This document shows positions 44,753-54,925 of a stretch of DNA of 64,000 nucleotides, piece by piece (positions within the stretch are counted from its first letter, which is position 1; every line of letters starts with the position of its first letter). The translations under genes were made by a program, and so were the position numbers. The stretch is from Spirochaetaceae bacterium (GTDB taxonomy: Bacteria > Spirochaetota > Leptospiria > Leptospirales > Leptonemataceae): assembly GCA_002730875.1 (NCBI GenBank), contig PCBI01000018.1:191001-255000 (forward strand). Direction: 5' to 3'. A model generated the notes under the pieces. The model saw nothing but the letters and a program-made list of their open reading frames with translations, searched no databases and was not told the DNA's origin.

Positions 44753-44804
44753 ACCCGCTCAAAATTGACCTTCCGCTCCGGGGGCGGAGTCCCGAAGGAT
44801 GCAG

Positions 44805-45221
44805 TCACCCTTTCGGGCGCGTTTCGGACTGCATAAATTTATGTCTTCGATACAGTTGCCGGGTAAGCAGAAACAGCGCAAAGGAGACAATAAAAACCAG
44901 TACCCAGATGACGAATGCCAGATCCAACCCCTCGGGAAAACCGGGAAAAAAATAGAAGACCGCAAAACCCAGGGCGCCGCCCAAAAGCCCGGCAGGCAGA
45001 GTATGCGCCATGGCATCGCGAATAGAGTCCTTCCGGGCCATTCGAAAACCATACCCCAGTCCGAAAAGCGCCGGCACGGCAATAAAGAGACCCAGGATAT
45101 GAAAAGTCCAGTAGGGCGGACTTTCTGACCGAAGCAGAGAAAGCAGAAAGGAAGCGTGGATAAGGATCTCCGCAAGCAATAATCCTGCAATATAGAGGGC
45201 TGTCCAGCTGGTGGGTTTCAC
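44805..45221 (-). CDS. Small four-helix membrane protein
   Basis: A 138-residue protein with four predicted transmembrane helices ([77 protein letters not shown]) and a basic C-terminal tail ([14 protein letters not shown]). No family is recognised. The codon phase and helix pattern support a real gene. It is divergent from uspA with about 100 bases between them. Confidence 0.65.
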   Translation of the reverse strand: MKPTSWTALYIAGLLLAEILIHASFLLSLLRSESPPYWTFHILGLFIAVPALFGLGYGFRMARKDSIRDAMAHTLPAGLLGGALGFAVFYFFPGFPEGLDLAFVIWVLVFIVSFALFLLTRQLYRRHKFMQSETRPKG

Positions 45222-45320
45222 CGGTACTCAAAAAGCGATCCCAGGGCGGAACCGAAAGCGAAAAAGGATTTCAATTTCTACTTTTCTGCAGAAACGGAAT
45301 CTGCAAAGTGGAGGCCTACC

Positions 45321-45752
45321 ATGAAACGCTTCATTAAAAAAATCCTGATCCCGGTTGATGGATCCGACACGTCGCAAAAGGCCCTGGAAATGGGTCTGGC
45401 CATGGCAGAAGCCGCAGGCGCCAGCGTAACCGTACTGGAAGTTATCGAGGAATTTGGTCCTCTGCCCGGTTACTACGAAGCCGCGCCCGCCGGCGCCAAT
45501 CGAGTTCAGTGGGTGGCCGAACAAAGATTTGAGAAAATCCATACGCGGCTGGACAATACCTCCGTGCCGTGGGAAAGAAAGGTAGAAGAAGGCTATGCTG
45601 CAGAGACCATATGCAAAGTAGCCGAAGAAGGGAGCTTCGATCTGATTATGATCGGTAGCCGGGGCCTGGGCGTTATCGGTCGCTTTTTGCTGGGCTCGGT
45701 TTCCGACCGCGTGGTTCACCACGCTCCCTGTAGCGTAACCGTAGTTCGCTAA
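45321..45752 (+). CDS. Universal stress protein, UspA family
   Basis: A 143-residue Usp-domain protein. It starts with [17 protein letters not shown] and has the ATP-binding motif in [17 protein letters not shown], so it is the ATP-binding kind. It is probably dimeric and cytoplasmic; such proteins aid survival in stationary phase, oxidative or metabolic stress. GGAGGCC precedes the ATG. The gap gene follows after 36 bases on the same strand, so both may be read together. Confidence 0.92.
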   Translation: MKRFIKKILIPVDGSDTSQKALEMGLAMAEAAGASVTVLEVIEEFGPLPGYYEAAPAGANRVQWVAEQRFEKIHTRLDNTSVPWERKVEEGYAAETICKVAEEGSFDLIMIGSRGLGVIGRFLLGSVSDRVVHHAPCSVTVVR

Positions 45753-46784
<1,032 letters not shown>

Positions 46785-47112
46785 TTTGCGCGTTCTCTGC
46801 GAAAAAAGCCCGGGCTGGTTCCGGGCTTTTTTTTTAGCGCGACCCGAATCGCCGCTGGACAGAAAGCCAGGACCCAGGTCAGGAACAGAGCGCCAGATCG
46901 CTCCTGCGAAAGCAGAAGGATTCGTAACACTCCAGGAGGCGAATTCCGAACCTACCGCGGACGGGTATCTTACCATTGCTTCTGCCGTTCATAGAAGCTA
47001 GGGCCCGGAGAATGCGGTTCGGAGAGTGCGATTAAACGACTTTCGTAGAATACAGCTGGAAATATACAGTAACGTAAACCCCGGCCTCTAAAGCCGGACA
47101 AAGAGGAAGACA
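46785..47112. other. Gap-pgk intergenic region
   Basis: This 328-base stretch contains the gap terminator at its start and the pgk ribosome binding site (AGAGGAAG) at its end. No open frame between them looks real. The pgk promoter should lie in its second half, but I see no strong -35/-10 pair. Confidence 0.6.
46802..46836 (+). terminator. Rho-independent terminator of gap
   Basis: AAAAAGCCCGG (46803-46813) pairs with CCGGGCTTTTT (46821-46831), followed by a further T-run to 46835. It lies 18 bases after the gap stop codon. Confidence 0.93.
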
Positions 47113-48336
47113 ATGTCAGGATTTGCAAAGAAGACCATCGAAGATGTGGACGTAAAGGGAAAGAAAACCCTGGTGCGGGTAGACTTTAACGTGCCGGTGA
47201 AGGGAGGACAGGTCACCAACGATAAACGGCTTCGTGCCACCGTCCCCACACTTAAATACCTGCTCGAGAAAGGCGCCAGGATAGTGCTCATGAGCCATTT
47301 GGGACGCCCCAAAGGCGAAGTTAAGCCGGAGTTTTCGCTGGGGCCGGTGAAGGATGCTTTGCAGACATTGCTCAGGGAAAAACTGGGTAAGGACATCAAT
47401 GTACAGTTCTGCCAGGAAAGCATTGGGCCCGAAGCCGAGAAAATGGCCGACTCGCTGAAAGAAGGCGAAATACTGCTGCTGGAAAATGTAAGATTTCATG
47501 CAGGCGAAGAGAAAAACGACCCGGAACTGGCGAAGTCTCTGGCAAAACTGGGAGAAATCTACGTCAACGATGCATTCGGCACGGCCCATCGGGCGCACAG
47601 TTCCACCGCCGGTGTGGCCGACCATTTACGTCCCGCCGTCTGTGGATTTCTGCTAAGGGATGAACTGGTTTATCTGGGCGGAGCCATCACCGAGCCGGCG
47701 CGTCCCTACGCGGCCATCATAGGCGGCGCGAAGATCTCAGGGAAAATTGACGTTATCGAAAACCTGCTTCCGATTGTTGATAAACTACTCATCGGCGGGG
47801 CCATGATGTTCACCTTCTTCAAAGCTAAAGGCATGGAAACCGGCAAATCGCTGGTAGAAGAGGACAAGGTAGATCTGGCAAAGCGCCTTCTTGAGAAGGC
47901 CGGAAACAAGCTTGTGTTGCCGGTAGATACAGTGATCAGCAAAGAGTTCAACCCCGGCGAAATGACCGTAGGGAAACTGGATACCATTCAGGTGAGCGAT
48001 ATGCCTGCGGATGGAATCGGGCTGGACATTGGTCCCAAAACTATCGAAGAGTTTTCCGGAATCTTATCGGGATGCAAGACCATCATATGGAACGGTCCCA
48101 TGGGCGTTTTTGAAATCGATGAAACGGCGGTGGGCACCTTTGCCGTGGCCGGCGCTCTGGCCCGGGCCACCGAAGCGGGAGCCACAACCATCATCGGTGG
48201 AGGCGACTCGGCTGCAGCCATCGAAAAAGCCAACCTGGAAGATAAGGTTTCCCATGTTTCCACCGGTGGAGGGGCTTCGCTGGAATTACTGGAAGGGAAA
48301 ACCCTGCCGGGTGTGGATACCCTGGACGGCAAATAA
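47113..48336 (+). CDS. pgk: Phosphoglycerate kinase
   Basis: A 407-residue PGK, the glycolytic enzyme 1,3-bisphosphoglycerate + ADP to 3-phosphoglycerate + ATP. Signature VRVDFNVPVKGGQVTND near the start, basic patch MSHLGRPKG, hinge region with ENVRFHAGEEKN, and the nucleotide-binding block WNGPMGVFE and GGGDSAAAIEKAN, then STGGGASLELLEGKTLPG. All active-site blocks are present. RBS AGAGGAAG precedes the ATG. It follows gap, as in many genomes; a weak hairpin after it may end the transcript. Confidence 0.98.
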   Translation: MSGFAKKTIEDVDVKGKKTLVRVDFNVPVKGGQVTNDKRLRATVPTLKYLLEKGARIVLMSHLGRPKGEVKPEFSLGPVKDALQTLLREKLGKDINVQFCQESIGPEAEKMADSLKEGEILLLENVRFHAGEEKNDPELAKSLAKLGEIYVNDAFGTAHRAHSSTAGVADHLRPAVCGFLLRDELVYLGGAITEPARPYAAIIGGAKISGKIDVIENLLPIVDKLLIGGAMMFTFFKAKGMETGKSLVEEDKVDLAKRLLEKAGNKLVLPVDTVISKEFNPGEMTVGKLDTIQVSDMPADGIGLDIGPKTIEEFSGILSGCKTIIWNGPMGVFEIDETAVGTFAVAGALARATEAGATTIIGGGDSAAAIEKANLEDKVSHVSTGGGASLELLEGKTLPGVDTLDGK

Positions 48337-48692
48337 AAATCTACTGTAGCGAAAAGGGACCGGCCAGCCCGTGCCGGTCTCTCTACGATCCGGGCGCCCT
48401 CCCTGCCAGTCACTGGGCCTGGCAGAACTCCGTGGCGGTTTCCCGCTTTCATCCTTTCATCTTTGCATCGGCCTATGCTTCGACCTTTTGTTCTTACGGC
48501 TTGAACCCTGGACAACCGGAAGCCTTTGCTTTCGGTCTTACTTAATGCGCCGTGCAACCCCTTTTGCTCAAGAAAGCCGGCATCAGCCTTCCGATTCGTA
48601 TCCGAACAGGTCATTAAGACTCCGTAATAATAATTTGTCCAATTTACTTGCAGATTTCGACGTTGGGGGTAAACTACTGTCGGGACCCGAAA
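48337..48692. other. Gene-free stretch between pgk and receptor cyclase
   Basis: Contains the pgk terminator candidate near its start. No convincing gene is seen on either strand; the region AATGCGCCGTGCAACCCC to the cyclase start has no clear promoter hexamers, although TTGTCCAATTTACTTG near 48638 is AT-rich. Confidence 0.55.
48356..48384 (+). terminator. Weak hairpin after pgk
   Basis: GGGACCGGC (48356-48364) and GCCGGTCTC (48373-48381) form a nine-pair stem with one G-U pair and an eight-base loop, followed by TCTACG rather than a T-run. Position just after the pgk stop supports a terminator, but the tail makes it inefficient. Confidence 0.45.
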
Positions 48693-50549
48693 TTGAAAGA
48701 TCCAAAGCGAAATCTATTTCTGCTGTTATGCCAGACTTTCGGCCTCCTGGCTATCGGACTGCCGGCCATCCCGGTGGGAGCCCAGGACGGCGTCTGGGCT
48801 CTCAGCTCCCATCGAATTACCAACGCCCCGGCCAAAGTGCAGGTGGCCCCGGCTCCCATGACCCGGGAGTATCCGGCCACAAAGCTCAAATGGACCCCAG
48901 TGAATACTCCAGGGGATCTAATCCATGCAGGTATAGGAAATCACACTTCGGCCGCCTATTATCGCCTGAAGCTGGCTTTTGATTCCGGGACTCAACGTTA
49001 CAGCATTCGCCTGGGGGAAATTAGCGATAGAGACCAGGTCTACTTTAACGGCGAACCCATGGCCTCCACAGGTACCTGGGATGCTGTTTCTCCCCAGGCC
49101 TACGATCGAATCCGAGTCTATGACCTGCCCGTGAATGCGGGAACCGGCCCCCATGAACTGATAGTGCAGGTACGAAACGACAACAACGATGAGCTGGGCA
49201 TTTACAGGGGCCAGATCGAGGCAGGGCCTTCCCGATTGATCTGGAAGAAGTATTACCTGGAGATGACGGCTCAACTGGCTCTTCTCAGTGCTTACCTTAC
49301 CACGGCGCTTTACTTTCTTTTTCTATTCGTACGGCGTCGAGTAGAAAGGGAGTACCTGTACTTTGGCCTATTTCTGGTTTTTCTTGTAGTCTATCACTTC
49401 TTTCGCACTCAGCTGAAATTCGAGCTACCCGTAGAGTTCGCGCCAATGAAAAAGGCCCAGTACGTGGCCCTGGTCGGAATGGTACCATTGTTTTACTTTT
49501 TTCTGGATGCATTCTTCCGCCCTTCGCGTCGGGCCTTTCGATGGACTCGCAAAGCCCTTACGGTACTCCTACTACTTCCCGCCACCGGACTCGGTCTGAT
49601 TTTTCTTTCGGACAGGGCCACATCCTGGGAAATCTGGAATCAAAGATTGATCCAACCATCCTGGATTCCATTTGTACTGGCCTGTCTGGCGATCCTGCTA
49701 ACAAACCTGCGAAAACGCGACGCTCGATTGATGATTCTGGGTTTCCTGACATTGCTGGTTGCTACCATCCTGGATGTACTGCAATCCCAGGCGTTGACGA
49801 ACCTGCCGACTCTGACACCCATCGGACTGGCGGTTTTTAACCTGGGAATCGCCGGCGTTCTGGCCAATCGTTTTGTGCGACTCAACCAGGAATTGGCTCT
49901 AAACAACGAGTCCATTCGCCGGTTTGTTCCGGCCGGCTTTCTTAATCTGCTGGGACGAGAGGATATAACCGCTACTTCGCTGGGAGATCAGGTGGCTATA
50001 GATGAGATTGCAGTGATGTTCACAGATATTCGAGAATTCACCACTCTTTCCGAAACAATGACCCCGGCGGAAAATTTCGCTTTTATTAATTCCTATTACA
50101 AAAGGGTTGGCCCCATCATTCGCAACCATGACGGCTTCATAGACAAATATCTGGGCGACGGATTTATGGCTCTGTTCCCCAAAGGGGCCGCAACAGCCCT
50201 GGCCGCCGCAATCGAAATGCAGGACACCCTGAAGGCTTATAACGGATTTCGCATTCAACGAGGCTATCGACCTATTCAGGTCGGCGTAGGTATCCATTCC
50301 GGCCGCTGCATCCTTGGACTGGTCGGCGAACAGAAGCGGATTGACGGGACGGTCATCTCGGATGCCGTAAACGTTGCGTCGCGTCTGGAGAAGCTAACAC
50401 AGAAACATAGTTGCCTGGCCATTGTTTCTACGGAAGCCGCAGCGCGACTGCCTGCCAGCCACCGATTCCGTCTCTCAGACCTGGGCAGGGTTGAGGTGCG
50501 AGGGCGGCGGGAACCGGTGGGCATCATGGGACTGGAGGGAATACAATGA
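48693..50549 (+). CDS. 7TM-DISM receptor adenylate cyclase (class III), paralogue
   Basis: About 618 residues from a TTG. The layout matches the cyclase at 3084: signal peptide (LFLLLCQTFGLLAIGLPAIPVGAQ), extracytoplasmic jelly-roll region (FNGEPMASTGTWD, RYSIRLGEISDRDQ), seven helices (about 200-380) and a class III cyclase domain with both metal Asp (MFTDIREF, YLGDGFMAL), Lys in IDKYLGD and the DAVNVASR block. ATP is the predicted substrate. The start is uncertain: TTG 48693 gives a clean signal peptide, and TTG codons upstream also fit. Its stop overlaps the ATG of the desaturase gene (ATGA), so the two are translated together. Confidence 0.9.
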   Translation: MKDPKRNLFLLLCQTFGLLAIGLPAIPVGAQDGVWALSSHRITNAPAKVQVAPAPMTREYPATKLKWTPVNTPGDLIHAGIGNHTSAAYYRLKLAFDSGTQRYSIRLGEISDRDQVYFNGEPMASTGTWDAVSPQAYDRIRVYDLPVNAGTGPHELIVQVRNDNNDELGIYRGQIEAGPSRLIWKKYYLEMTAQLALLSAYLTTALYFLFLFVRRRVEREYLYFGLFLVFLVVYHFFRTQLKFELPVEFAPMKKAQYVALVGMVPLFYFFLDAFFRPSRRAFRWTRKALTVLLLLPATGLGLIFLSDRATSWEIWNQRLIQPSWIPFVLACLAILLTNLRKRDARLMILGFLTLLVATILDVLQSQALTNLPTLTPIGLAVFNLGIAGVLANRFVRLNQELALNNESIRRFVPAGFLNLLGREDITATSLGDQVAIDEIAVMFTDIREFTTLSETMTPAENFAFINSYYKRVGPIIRNHDGFIDKYLGDGFMALFPKGAATALAAAIEMQDTLKAYNGFRIQRGYRPIQVGVGIHSGRCILGLVGEQKRIDGTVISDAVNVASRLEKLTQKHSCLAIVSTEAAARLPASHRFRLSDLGRVEVRGRREPVGIMGLEGIQ

Positions 50550-51208
50550 ATCCACTGCGCATTCTGGATTCAGTATCGATATCGGCTTATGCTGTTCTGA
50601 GCGGTTGGCTGGGGTTTCGAATCATGCAATCCTGGAGCCTGGCCGGCAGCCCCGCCCTGTTGTTCTATTGCGCCCTTGTTTTGCTTCTATCCTACCTAAT
50701 TGCCGATCTGCTCTCTGGCGTGGTTCACTTCTTGGCCGACAACTTCGGAAACGCCGATACGCCCATTCTTGGCCCCGCGCTGATCCATCCCTTTCGCGAG
50801 CACCACGATGACCCTGCGGAAATTACCCGACACGGTTTTCTGGAAACCAACGGCAACAATTGTCTTGTTTGCATACCAGTATTTCTGGGGCTCCATCTTA
50901 CGTATCACTGGTTTTCGCCTGAAGCGGCTATCCTCGTTGGGACCGGCGTAAACGGAACTCTGGCGTTCATTTTTCTCACGAATCAGGTCCATAAATGGGC
51001 CCATCAGCCGAAACCGCCGGCCGGTGTACGAATGCTCCAGAGAACCGGACTGATCCTGTCCCCGGACCATCATGCAAGGCATCATCGGGAGCCGTTCTTG
51101 AATCATTACTGTATAACGTCCGGTTGGCTCAATCCAATCCTGGATCGCTCCGGAATACTACAATTTCTCCTGCGCATCGCCGGAAAACAGGGCCGCGAAA
51201 CCAGCTGA
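50546..51208 (+). CDS. CarF/TMEM189-type plasmanylethanolamine desaturase
   Basis: A 220-residue membrane protein of the lipid desaturase family containing human PEDS1 (TMEM189) and myxobacterial CarF, which introduce the vinyl-ether bond of plasmalogens. Conserved blocks: DLLSGVVHFLADN, IHPFREHHDDPAEITRHGFLETNGNN, LTNQVHKWAHQPKPP and SPDHHARHHREPFLNHYCITSGWLN, with the many His needed for the di-iron site. Three or four helices. ATG 50546 overlaps the cyclase stop codon. It needs O2 and an alkyl-ether or PE-type substrate. In myxobacteria CarF links plasmalogens to singlet-oxygen signalling. Confidence 0.92.
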   Translation: MNPLRILDSVSISAYAVLSGWLGFRIMQSWSLAGSPALLFYCALVLLLSYLIADLLSGVVHFLADNFGNADTPILGPALIHPFREHHDDPAEITRHGFLETNGNNCLVCIPVFLGLHLTYHWFSPEAAILVGTGVNGTLAFIFLTNQVHKWAHQPKPPAGVRMLQRTGLILSPDHHARHHREPFLNHYCITSGWLNPILDRSGILQFLLRIAGKQGRETS

Positions 51209-51327
51209 GACGGAATGGCCCCGGTTCGGGCGCATTTCCGCACCATTCCGTTGCCCTGGGTTGGCAATGAGCCTCCCCGGATTCGCTTTTTAATTCTCGA
51301 GCTATATAGTTGTTGTAATTAATTTGT

Positions 51328-51966
51328 ATGGCGATAGTTTTGCTATCCGCCATGGGTCTTTTTCAGAAGGATTTACCTATATCCATATGTCCCGGCACGG
51401 ACAACCCCCAGGGCAATCGTATACAGGGCAGACTCCAGGGAGTGAACGCAAAATTCATTCTGGTTCAGGTAGAAACGCTACAGTCTCTGGCCGAAGGCAA
51501 TCCCCTCACCGTGGAATTCTGGATCGATCGATCCACTTATAGCTTCGAATCCGCAGTAGTCCGAATTACGGCCGCCGGGATGGTGGCTCTGGCCAAGCCT
51601 CGAGTGATACACAAGTCTATACTGCGCGAAGGGAACCGGGTACCCATGGATATGCGCATACATTTTACGCCCTGGTCGGATTCTGGACGATTCGAAGCGC
51701 AGTTGCTGGACATCAGCGAAACCGGGATCCGAATGGTTGGGCGCAAGAGTCTGAAGAGGGATGCGTTGGTCAGTTTGGATTTTTATATCAAGGAAGCCAG
51801 GGCGCGGATCATTTCACAGGGTATGGTGATCTGGGCGCAGCCAGCCGAGGATAACGAATTTCTTTTCGAAACCGGCGTCCAATTCACCACGCTGTCCAAC
51901 GAAAACAGAAAGAAGCTATCCCGATACCTGGAAAAGCTACGCCTGGAAGACGGCGGGGAAGCATAG
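51328..51966 (+). CDS. PilZ-domain protein (c-di-GMP binding candidate)
   Basis: A 212-residue two-part protein. The N-terminal ~95 residues look like a PilZ-linked YcgR-N-type beta domain. The C-terminal PilZ domain carries both c-di-GMP-binding signatures: RxxxR in LREGNRVPMD and DxSxxG in LLDISETGIRM, so ligand binding is likely. It ends with a charged helix (NENRKKLSRYLEKLRLED). Two starts are possible: ATG 51328 or ATG 51352; neither has a strong binding site. TATATA at 51303-51308 could be a -10. Cytoplasmic; role in motility or envelope control is inferred from family. Confidence 0.85.
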   Translation: MAIVLLSAMGLFQKDLPISICPGTDNPQGNRIQGRLQGVNAKFILVQVETLQSLAEGNPLTVEFWIDRSTYSFESAVVRITAAGMVALAKPRVIHKSILREGNRVPMDMRIHFTPWSDSGRFEAQLLDISETGIRMVGRKSLKRDALVSLDFYIKEARARIISQGMVIWAQPAEDNEFLFETGVQFTTLSNENRKKLSRYLEKLRLEDGGEA

Positions 51967-52065
51967 TGGGACGGGATTGGCCTTGCCCATCGGAGATCCG
52001 GCGCCCGGTTTTTTGACTTCATGAATTGGTTTGCATTTCCGGGGCCCGTGCGCTCTTTAGTATAC

Positions 52066-52641
52066 ATGAGACGCACGACTATTCTGCTATTCGCAACGCT
52101 ACCCATTCTGGGCGCCATGAGTTGCCAGTATCTTCCGATCCTGAACTCCGGCAGCGAAACCGGAGAAGTGTCCAGCCCCTCCGAAACGGCAACACGAACA
52201 GCTCTGTTTCTTGCAGAGGCCCGATTAAAGGGTCATGCCATAGCTGTGCTCGGCGAAGAGGGCAGCGAAGGTATTCGACGATTTTCCGTACTGAACATCT
52301 CGGACAAGACAATTAAGGAAGCCACTATCTCCTTCTTTGCCCTGGACGAAGACGGCAATAAAATCGAGAACTCCCTTTCCGCCGGTAAGGATGCCCTGGA
52401 AGAAAATCTTGTAATCTCTGAACTCAGCGGCGAAATCAAGCCCGGCTCCTGGGGCGACGTAGAAATCGAAGAGAATAAGCTGCCCGGTTGGGATAAGACC
52501 GCCTTTCGTAGCTATGAGATTACCTTCACCGACGGAAAGACAACTCGCTCCAGCGCTCCCGCATCCGAGTACGTTCTGGGCGGAGTGGATGCGGCGGAAG
52601 CCAGCCGAGCGCTACGACTCTACGACGAAAGAAGGCAATAA
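52066..52641 (+). CDS. Lipoprotein of unknown function
   Basis: A 191-residue protein with a signal peptide and a lipobox (LGAMSC, Cys about 20). The mature part has a beta-rich domain: RFSVLNISDKTIKEATISFFALDEDGNKIEN, PGSWGDVEIEENKLPGW and RSYEITFTDGKTTRS, similar to Ig-like domains in exported lipoproteins (FxxN-type). No named family. ATG 52066 is chosen as it starts the basic n-region (RRTTILLF); a longer frame begins at 52021. It stands between the PilZ gene and the channel gene, each spaced by about 50-100 bases. Confidence 0.75.
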   Translation: MRRTTILLFATLPILGAMSCQYLPILNSGSETGEVSSPSETATRTALFLAEARLKGHAIAVLGEEGSEGIRRFSVLNISDKTIKEATISFFALDEDGNKIENSLSAGKDALEENLVISELSGEIKPGSWGDVEIEENKLPGWDKTAFRSYEITFTDGKTTRSSAPASEYVLGGVDAAEASRALRLYDERRQ

Positions 52642-52687
52642 AGAGCGCTGGAGATTTCGCATCGCGAAATACTTCCGGAGATAGTCG

Positions 52688-53551
52688 ATGAAAGAGCAGT
52701 CCCATGAGGTCAGTTGGCGCAGCAAACTGTACGAAGTAATCTTTCTTTCTGATACCGGTACCGGCAAAGCCTTTGACCTGACCTTAATCGGAATGATTCT
52801 TCTAAGTATCTTCGTGGTTAGTCTGGAAAGCGTTACCGGGCTTTCTCCGGAGATCTACGAAGCCACTCGAATCACTGAATGGGCGCTTACGATTGTATTC
52901 ACCATTGAGTATCTGGCGCGAATCCTGGCCCTTCGGAACCCCAGGTATTACATCTTCAGTTTCTTTGGAATCGTCGATCTGTTGGCGTTGTTGCCCACCT
53001 ACCTGGCGTTGGTCTTTGCGGGTTCACAGTATTTGATTGTAATTCGCGGGCTCCGGCTGTTACGAATATTCAGAATCCTCAAGCTGTTTCGCTTCATGGG
53101 CGAAGCCAGTCTTCTATACAATGCCATGCGGGCATCCATGCCCAAGATCATCGTTTTTCTGATTACAATCGTCAATGCGGCGATCATTTCTGGTACAGTG
53201 CTCTATCTGGTGGAGGGGGAGGCCTCGGGCTTCACAAGCATACCCCGAAGCATCTACTGGGCCATTGTAACCATGACCACGGTAGGCTATGGAGATATTT
53301 CCCCGGCCACACCGCTGGGACAAACCATTGCCAGCGTCATCATGATTATGGGCTACGCCATCCTTGCCGTTCCCACGGGAATCGTTTCTGTGGAACTGGC
53401 GCAGGCGCAACATGCCGGTCGCCGTGCCATCAATTGCCCGGCCTGCGCCCGGGAAGGACATGACTCGGACGCGGATTTCTGCAAGTACTGCGGACATGGC
53501 CTGGAACGGCTTGCAGGCGACGGCGAAACTGATTCAGGAATGGGTATCTAG
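52688..53551 (+). CDS. Voltage-gated-type potassium channel with zinc-ribbon tail
   Basis: A 287-residue six-helix channel. Helices 1-3 occupy about 28-110; the voltage-sensor S4 is RGLRLLRIFRILKLFRF with basic residues every three or four; the selectivity filter is TMTTVGYGDIS between the last two helices. The C-terminal tail carries a zinc-ribbon: CPAC...CKYCG (about 249-272), unusual for this family. GGAGATAG precedes the ATG. Location: inner membrane. K+ efflux or membrane potential control is expected from family; the zinc-ribbon may sense or bind a partner. Confidence 0.9.
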   Translation: MKEQSHEVSWRSKLYEVIFLSDTGTGKAFDLTLIGMILLSIFVVSLESVTGLSPEIYEATRITEWALTIVFTIEYLARILALRNPRYYIFSFFGIVDLLALLPTYLALVFAGSQYLIVIRGLRLLRIFRILKLFRFMGEASLLYNAMRASMPKIIVFLITIVNAAIISGTVLYLVEGEASGFTSIPRSIYWAIVTMTTVGYGDISPATPLGQTIASVIMIMGYAILAVPTGIVSVELAQAQHAGRRAINCPACAREGHDSDADFCKYCGHGLERLAGDGETDSGMGI

Positions 53552-53609
53552 AGTCCAGGGGCGTAGCAGCCTGGATCAAGAAGGGCGCGTAAGATTCGCG
53601 GATCCCCAC

Positions 53610-54722
53610 TCAGCGCACGGCAGCTTTCTTGAAGAAGAAACCAAAGCCGGCCAGTAAGCCGGGAATGTGATGCAAAGACTTCAAAGGACTGGTCTGATCG
53701 CCATGCGAAATAAGGGGAGTGATTGTTAACCTGGACTCCTTACCGGCATTTTTTAGCAATCGATGTAGCGTCCTGGATTCGGAGGCCGGCACAACTCGAT
53801 CGTCCTGTCCATGAATCAAAGCGACGGAGGCCTTCAGATTCTGTATGACGGAAGCCTGGGCTGCACTGATAGCGTCCGGGCTATGACCCTTCTGCTTTCC
53901 CCTTTTTTCAATTACGTTCCAGTGAAAACGCCTTACTGCTTCGTTGCTTCGAATGGAATCAAACAATCGCAAGTTCTCCGGACTCATGGTTGCGAGATGA
54001 GCTGGCAATGCTGGTTCGTTGTAATGAAAATAGCTATCCTGAATCGCCAGCTGAAGGGCCCGCTCAAGTTCCGGGTTTCGCCCCAGGGAAAGATATAGAT
54101 AGTTATAGAGAAGAATCAACCGGCCGTATTCATCTACGTCCGTATCCACAAACAGTTTCTCAATCACGTTCGGTGCGCTGGCAAAAGAACCCAGGGCACA
54201 GATAGCATCGATTCGGTCATGGACAGCCGGATCCGCTGCCGCAATTAGACTGATGGTGCCGGCAAAGGAAGGGGCAAAGATGCTGAGTCTACCGGAGGGA
54301 CAGAGTTCCGCATCGTTCTGTACGGCTTCAATCAAGGTCCGTATTTGCCGGATGTTTTGCACCCCGATGCGAAAATCGCAGAGATCCTGCATAAAAGGAG
54401 ATATGACCCGATACCCGGCGCCGGCCATGGCCTTGTTTAACCGCTCGAATCTGGGATCCCGATTACCCAGGGGAGCGAGTCCATTTATAGTAAGAATGAT
54501 CCCTTTGTGAGGCTTTCGCGAGAAAGAACCGACCTTTTTCGAGTCCAGGGCTGGCTTCAGGGGCCAACTACCCACCGAAGCCTGCTCTTCGTTGACATTT
54601 CCGGTCCCCGGGTCATAAACGTCGATCCGTACGTCGCCCTCTTCTGTAGCAAGACTACGCTCTACCCTGCTATGGGGTTTGAACCGTCCGGTAAGCATTT
54701 GAAACAGAAATCCCATGGACAT
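53610..54722 (-). CDS. Alpha/beta hydrolase, cytoplasmic
   Basis: A 370-residue protein with an alpha/beta-hydrolase fold. Nucleophile in APSFAGTIS, acid in GQDDRVVPASE, base in LISHGDQTS; the loop ILTINGLAPLGNRDPRFERLN resembles the N-terminal strand of dienelactone-hydrolase-like proteins. No signal peptide. The N-terminal 75 residues are not conserved and contain a Glu/Asn-rich stretch. It is convergent with the channel gene and its start lies near the end of the AraC gene. Substrate not known. Confidence 0.82.
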   Translation of the reverse strand: MSMGFLFQMLTGRFKPHSRVERSLATEEGDVRIDVYDPGTGNVNEEQASVGSWPLKPALDSKKVGSFSRKPHKGIILTINGLAPLGNRDPRFERLNKAMAGAGYRVISPFMQDLCDFRIGVQNIRQIRTLIEAVQNDAELCPSGRLSIFAPSFAGTISLIAAADPAVHDRIDAICALGSFASAPNVIEKLFVDTDVDEYGRLILLYNYLYLSLGRNPELERALQLAIQDSYFHYNEPALPAHLATMSPENLRLFDSIRSNEAVRRFHWNVIEKRGKQKGHSPDAISAAQASVIQNLKASVALIHGQDDRVVPASESRTLHRLLKNAGKESRLTITPLISHGDQTSPLKSLHHIPGLLAGFGFFFKKAAVR

Positions 54723-54903
54723 GCCCTCATAGACATCCGCCGCATGTCATTTCCATGGCAGCAAAGTGAAGATTAGATCGGTTCTGGTGCATTCCCCGGG
54801 CCGCCTCCGTGCATCCGACCTCCATGGGATGGTCCTTTTTCCGCTCCCTGCCCTCTGGGCATATTGTCCGGATTTTCTCGCGAAAAATTCTGTTTGGCCT
54901 CCG

Positions 54904-54925
54904 GTGGCTCAGGCGGCTCAGGCGG
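54904..54925. repeat. Short GGCTCAGGC repeat at the AraC gene end
   Basis: GGCTCAGGC occurs twice, then GGC, across the stop codon of the AraC-type gene (TGA at 54918-54920 on the minus strand). It is another example of the 9-bp repeat class seen at gene boundaries here. Confidence 0.7.
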
